Part shown: piece after piece, positions 59,419 through 64,000 of the stretch
How positions within the stretch are numbered: the first letter of the stretch is position 1
Layout of the letters: each line of letters opens with the position of its first letter
Assembly (NCBI RefSeq): GCF_963678635.1
Contig: NC_087070.1
Location: forward strand, 42,454,988-42,518,987
Direction: 5' to 3'
Length of the DNA: 64,000 nucleotides
From: Symsagittifera roscoffensis
Taxonomy: Eukaryota > Xenacoelomorpha > Acoela > Convolutidae
Translations under genes and position numbers: made by a program
Notes under the pieces: generated by a model
Told to the model about the DNA's origin: nothing
What the model saw: only the letters and a program-made list of their open reading frames with translations
Database searches by the model: none

Positions 59419-60652
59419 GGAAATTGAAGGTTAGTGAAAATAATTGAAATCTTTCTTTAAAACTTTCGTAAGCTTGCATGTCGGTTAGTGCTTCAGAAAT
59501 GACTTGGTCGAATTTGCGATCAAATATATTGAGTGTAAATACATATGGTGCTTTGATGAAGAATTTTTCTGTGATTTGTGGGTTAGCGAAGCGATTATCA
59601 TCTAAAAATTGGTCTTGGTTAGCTCGGATGATGTTATGATCGTAATATTCTAGCGTATATTCGTTAGCTCGGTGTGCAGTGTATGTTTTTAGTGACTTTT
59701 TATATCCTATATAAGTAAATTGTCTATGTGTTAGTGGCGTGGTGAGTCGGTATAGCATATCTTGACTTCTTTCTATATCGATATGAGTATTAGATAATGG
59801 TAGGCAAAGGGGATTAGTAAAATGATAATATGATGTCCAATGAAGTGTAGGCATTAAAACATGTTCATCTACAAAACTACGTGTGTCGTTAGTGTCATAG
59901 GGGGTGTTTAAAGTATACTGTGGAAATGAAGGTAAGGTGATTGCTAGAAAATCTTTCGTGTTAGTGTGATTTGGATGATTAATATATTCACGGGCTGTTC
60001 CTGGTTTTGTTGGAAATGGGTGGTTTGGGAATTTTCTTTTGAAAGTGCGATAAGCTCTATTAGTGCTATTTGATGATTCGGTGGGTGTGGATGATGGTGC
60101 TAATGATGCGGTATAAGCTGAAGAGGGTGTAGGTGTAGGTGGGTTTGATGATTCTATTGTGGATGAAATCTGATTTATAGTGGGGGTGTCAAGGTGGAAG
60201 GGTTGTTGTTGTAGGGTGATAAAATTATCTAGTTCTTGGGAGATTTGGGGAGTATCTGGAGAATTGGATGATCGGTCTGAATGAAATGAAGAGTAGGTTG
60301 GGGTGACTTGGGAAGCGTAAGAGGGTGTAGAAATGGATGGGAGTGGGTTATTTAGTGGGATTGGTTGAAAAGGGGGTGTTGAAAAAATTGAGGAGTTGGT
60401 TTGAAAATTATTGGATGGAGATGGTGCAGAGTCTGCAATTTCATCAGGGGTTTCAATATCAGGGTTATTGAGTTGTGAAATGGAGTATAAAACTGAAATA
60501 TGTGAATTAGTGTCTGAATTCATGCCTGATGTTATATTACTGGTTGGGAAATCGGGTGGCGGGAAAGCAAAAAGTGGAATTATTGTAATTGGAGTGTTGA
60601 GGTTGGTTGGGTGGGAATTTGAGCGGTGTAGGGATCCAAGTTGTCGGCTCAT
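59228..60652 (-). CDS. Unknown 474-aa ORF of the virus-like cluster
   Basis: The ATG at 60650-60652 overlaps the upstream ORF's TGA by ATGA. Residues 1-210 are Ser/Thr/Pro/Asn-rich and probably disordered. Residues about 230-474 look folded, rich in Tyr/Phe/His with segments such as HWTSYYHFTNPL and FFIKAPYVFTLNIFDRKFD. No signal peptide, membrane segment or catalytic motif is visible. Its place directly after the Env-like gene with a stop-start overlap suggests coordinated expression. A nucleoprotein or other structural/accessory role is possible if the source is a chuvirus-like integration, but that is speculation. The frame is unbroken for 474 codons, unlike its neighbours. Confidence 0.5.
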   Translation of the reverse strand: MSRQLGSLHRSNSHPTNLNTPITIIPLFAFPPPDFPTSNITSGMNSDTNSHISVLYSISQLNNPDIETPDEIADSAPSPSNNFQTNSSIFSTPPFQPIPLNNPLPSISTPSYASQVTPTYSSFHSDRSSNSPDTPQISQELDNFITLQQQPFHLDTPTINQISSTIESSNPPTPTPSSAYTASLAPSSTPTESSNSTNRAYRTFKRKFPNHPFPTKPGTAREYINHPNHTNTKDFLAITLPSFPQYTLNTPYDTNDTRSFVDEHVLMPTLHWTSYYHFTNPLCLPLSNTHIDIERSQDMLYRLTTPLTHRQFTYIGYKKSLKTYTAHRANEYTLEYYDHNIIRANQDQFLDDNRFANPQITEKFFIKAPYVFTLNIFDRKFDQVISEALTDMQAYESFKERFQLFSLTFNFLAPHERDLHCSHDIMLRTKQTHTYTYYRFIQNHFDLHTPSRQPHQRFQFINSKYTSPFLHQRY

Positions 60653-63313
60653 CGTGGGCTAAAAAAATTATTATTTTGAGACTGAAAAGCGGTGGTATGG
60701 GGTTGTTCTATAATTTGTTCATATGTATTTTCATCTTGTGAATGATGTGTCATTATATGTTGAATGGGACTTTGTGATATGGTTGGTCTGAAATTTGGAT
60801 TATGTGTTATTGCTAAATTTCGAAAATTTCGTGGGACTAGGGATAATGGATGGTTATGTGGTAGGGGTGGTAACTGTGGTGCTGTAGGTGTTATTTCTAC
60901 ATTGTTATGTTCTTCGTCGTATGTGTTCTGTGTTGTTGCTATTTTTGTGTTGTATTCTTTTATTTGTGCGTCTAAAAGAATTTTGTTTATTGATGATGAA
61001 AAAATTCCAAAGAATCCTGCAAATGGTATGCGTGCTACACTTGCTTGTCTATTGACTTGTGTGTGTATAGCACATGTGTTATAGATTCCTTTTAAAAGTG
61101 AAAAAAGAAATCCTATAAAGTTAAACATTGCGTATAGAATAGTCAACTTTTCTAAGATGTAATAGGGCCATCCTAGAAAATCAAGAATTTCATTTTTTAG
61201 TGTAACAAAGCTAAAGATATTTATGGGTGAGATATCTTGTGGTCGGTATTTTTCACCGTTTAGATATATATAGTCTTTAATGTCTTTAAAATATCCGCTA
61301 TGTTATAATCTTGTGTATAAATATCTGCAAATCCTGCGGTTTCGGCAAGTTTGCGTAAGTTTTGGTCAATTGATTGTCTTTGTATAGTGTCCATTTGTGT
61401 TAATAATTCTTGGAATTGTTGTGTTCTAATGTGATGTTGGATATCGGATTTTGAATAAATTCCAATTGATTGTAAGTCGATATTTGGGTTTCGAGCAATA
61501 GCTCTAATGCTTTCTGGTGAAAATTTTTTGAGTGATTGCATTAATGTGGGGTATGGGGTAAGAAGGTAATATTTATCTTCATCAGATTTCAGTTGTACTA
61601 CATTGTGGCTATTTTCTGATCCACATGGAACTGCGGTATCCCAGAAATAGGTTCGTCTTGAAAGTGTGTCAACGAGAAATGTACTTTATTCTTATAAAAG
61701 ATAGGGATTCTTTTATAGCATCGTTTATCTTCAAAAACATATAGTGGTGATACTTTTTTGGTACAGGTATAAAACCATAAAATGTTTCCTTCGTAGTCTA
61801 AAAAATTTGATCTATTTCCTGATAGTAAATATCCTGCGTAGGGTATTTTTAATACTGCTAGTGCTAGTGATTGTAAGATTTGTGTTCTTTCTAATTCGCA
61901 TAGTTGGTGAAGTGTTTCTAATTCAGAGAGTGACATTTCTTGAAAAATTCGGCTAATTGTGTAGTCTAATTTCATATCTAACTGAATATCATAGTGGATA
62001 TTACCGAAATATGTACTAATCATTAGTGATATTTCTTGTAAACGTGTGCTTCTAGTGTCATGGGGCTTTAGATGTCCACCAGGTTGACCTTTACTTTTTT
62101 GAAAATTAACTGGTATATATGATGTTCCTTCGTTTATAGGATGACTTGTGGCGTATGGGTCGATTTTTATTTTTCCAGTGGTCATGTCGAATCCTTTTTC
62201 GTATTCAACTAATATTTCGGAGTATTTTGTGAAGTGGGTTTCTGTATTTACATGCAAGTTCTGTTTCTTGATATATTTGAAAACGTGTCAATTTATTTTC
62301 TATATTGTGTATGTTTCTAGAATTAGAACTTTTTTTCGTGATGGATTTTTTTGTTCATATGGAATTGATTGTATAAAATACTTTTCGTGAAATTTTATCA
62401 TTCGAGCGTGTATTTTTGCTACTTGAAATGTTGTACATGTGTCTTCGGGGAACCAAACAATTGTTGCTTGTGTTCGTGTTGTAGGGTCACAATAGCCTTG
62501 ATCGTTTTTACAAGGTAATCTAAATCCTTGATAGATCATTGTGTTGTCAGATAAATCGCGTGTGAGTTGTATTTTTTCGAGTTGTATTTTCCAATCGAAA
62601 AACATTATTTCTTGATATCCTTTATTTTTTGTGTCTGCTTTACAGTTTGATGGGTTATTTATACCAATGTGCGGTATCCAGTGTTTATCGTGTATGTCAT
62701 AAGTTAATCTTCCGTGTGCGCCGTTGTATGGGTATTTTTCATCTAGTTTTATATGTCCTTGATATCTTTCAAGTTCTGCTTGATGTACAGAATCTGCAAA
62801 AACTTGGAAATATACTAACTTTCTATCTGTGTTTTTATTTCTTGTGATATTTAGTCTGAGTAACTCGTTTTTACAATCTTCGGGATTGAGATGTAAAAGT
62901 CGTTCGATATTACTCTGGTAGAATGATTCGTGGTCAAGTCGGTTTTTATTTCCATTTGAGACTTGTGAACAATGTACTTTCTTTTCAGAAAATGTTGCTG
63001 TGAATTTATATCCTATAACTGTTGTTGCTCAGGCTTTTGAATAAAGTGTCGCTATTACATTTGTAGTTTCTATAGCTTGTGGTTCTGTTTCGCATTGTGA
63101 TACCTGATTTATTGCATATTTGTGTAGTGTTTTTTGTTCATTTTCTTCACAATCGTAATGTGTTACTAATAAATCTTGGGGTCCTGTGCGGGGGGAAGGA
63201 TTTATGTTCTGGTTGGAGATTACTAGAAAAAAGAGTTGGAGAAAAATTAATATTTTTAGAATATACAGTGTATGATAATCCTGAGTATGGGTTATAAAAT
63301 GTGATGTAACCAA
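60649..63313 (-). pseudogene. Env-like viral membrane glycoprotein, broken (chuvirus/errantivirus-type candidate)
   Basis: A long minus-strand reading begins with a hydrophobic signal peptide (LKILIFLQLFFLVIS), then a HYDC motif and Cys-containing ectodomain blocks (GYCDPTT, EDTCTTFQ), an AGYLLSGNRS segment with LDYEGN and further Cys. Near the end a membrane helix around LYAMFNFIGFLFSLL is followed by a Pro-rich tail. This is the layout of a class I/III-type Env and resembles glycoproteins of chuviruses found in animal genomes. Breaks: TGA at 63029-63031, TAG at 62300-62302 and TGA at 62288-62290, all in one frame, then frame changes near 61590 and near 61260. Apart from these it stays open for about 2.6 kb, so inactivation looks recent. 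Family assignment is from memory of motif style and needs a profile search. Confidence 0.5.
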
Positions 63314-64000
63314 TTGTCTTTTTGGTATATCTGTCGTATTTGTATATTACTTCAGTTGTTATAAACGGTGGTGGTAGTGATTGAGCTGTTAAATTTGGTG
63401 GGTTTAATGGGTAGGGATGTTGAGCAATGTTGTTTAGTTTAACCGTGATTTCAAATTTCAATTGTAGACTATTTTGTTGGAGTATTTGGATGTTATGATC
63501 ACGAATGTCTTTGTGGATGTCTTGTCTATATTGTAGTCTATTGAGTGCCCAGTTGTGGAGTCGGTTACTTTCTGGGTGTTGTCCAAATAATGGTGGAGGT
63601 GCTGTGAATGTATTCCAGTCTAGTCTTAAAGGAATATTTGTTGATGATTGTTCTCGATTCTAGCGTCGAGGTTATTTGGGAAAATTAAGTTAATAGGCGT
63701 TGGTGAAATCTGGCTTATTGATGGTGTTGATGGTAGTGATAATGTTTCTGGTAGTGATGAGGATGTTGTTGTATCCGTAGAAATATCTATTGGATCATTG
63801 ATTAAATTTGGTTCACCTTGTGTGAATGATTGTGTTGTCCAATATGGTAGTCGTGATGTTTGGTTTGGGGGGTTAAAGGGATTTTCACGTATTTGTTCAG
63901 ATGTTTGTGTTGAACCTAAGTAATCCGAGGGTAGGCTTGAGGTGCTACGTTGTGAATGAAGCGTAGGGGTTTCTGGTAATATACCAATGGGGTTTTCTGG
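63147..64000 (-). pseudogene. Ser/Thr/Pro-rich ORF upstream of the Env-like gene, 5' end outside window
   Basis: Minus-strand open segments run from the right edge to the stop at 63147, with frame changes near 63820 and 63650. The upstream part is Ser/Thr/Pro-rich (ETPTLHSQRSTSSLPS). The last frame contains WNTFTAPPPLFG, HNWALNRLQYRQDIHKD and a beta-rich end. It overlaps the Env-like signal peptide region by about 167 bp in another frame. It could be the C-terminus of a polymerase or capsid polyprotein or a separate gene; no catalytic motif lies in the visible part. Confidence 0.4.

Overview
The window looks like a repeat-rich, AT-rich invertebrate nuclear genome. Real protein sequence occurs only as short GT-AG-bounded exons separated by introns of 0.16 to 6.8 kb, and the rest is transposon debris, dispersed repeats and satellite DNA. 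No bacterial-style operons, rRNA genes or intact tRNA genes are visible. The species cannot be named from sequence alone. BEL/Pao, Penelope-type (GIY-YIG) and non-LTR retroelement remnants together indicate a metazoan.

Layout: 1-12.5 kb is a mosaic of decayed elements: a coiled-coil gag-like pseudogene, a 62-bp minisatellite, a Penelope-like remnant framed by long inverted repeats, two non-LTR retrotransposon fragments and a TA-flanked MITE. From 12.5 to 27.9 kb lies the one complete cellular gene, a six-exon plus-strand MAP-kinase phosphatase (rhodanese/CH2 plus dual-specificity phosphatase domain, 579 aa). Its introns 2 and 5 are swollen by an ABAB-type tandem repeat, an exact-looking 893-bp tandem duplication and several copies of a dispersed repeat family that recurs throughout the window. 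A large foldback palindrome lies at 28.7-29.3 kb, followed by about 7 kb of non-coding repeats.

A frameshifted BEL/Pao retrotransposon occupies 36.3-42.0 kb. Its reverse-transcriptase core has been deleted, while RNase H and integrase remain recognisable. Two minus-strand exons at 43.3-46.8 kb join in phase and read like the helix-8 and Ser/Thr-rich tail of a class A GPCR; its membrane-spanning exons are not in view. From 48.9 to 56.3 kb there are two arrays of a 41-bp satellite (about 77 and 70 units) with 13-unit higher-order structure, each followed by a copy of the same 0.6-kb flank.

From about 57.4 kb to the right edge the composition changes: the plus strand becomes T/G-rich and the minus strand carries a compact series of overlapping ORFs. 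In order these are a Ser/Thr/Pro-rich ORF, a broken Env-like membrane glycoprotein (possibly chuvirus-type) and an unknown 474-aa ORF that starts with an ATGA stop-start overlap. This virus-like cluster runs off the window and is the best candidate for an undescribed element.
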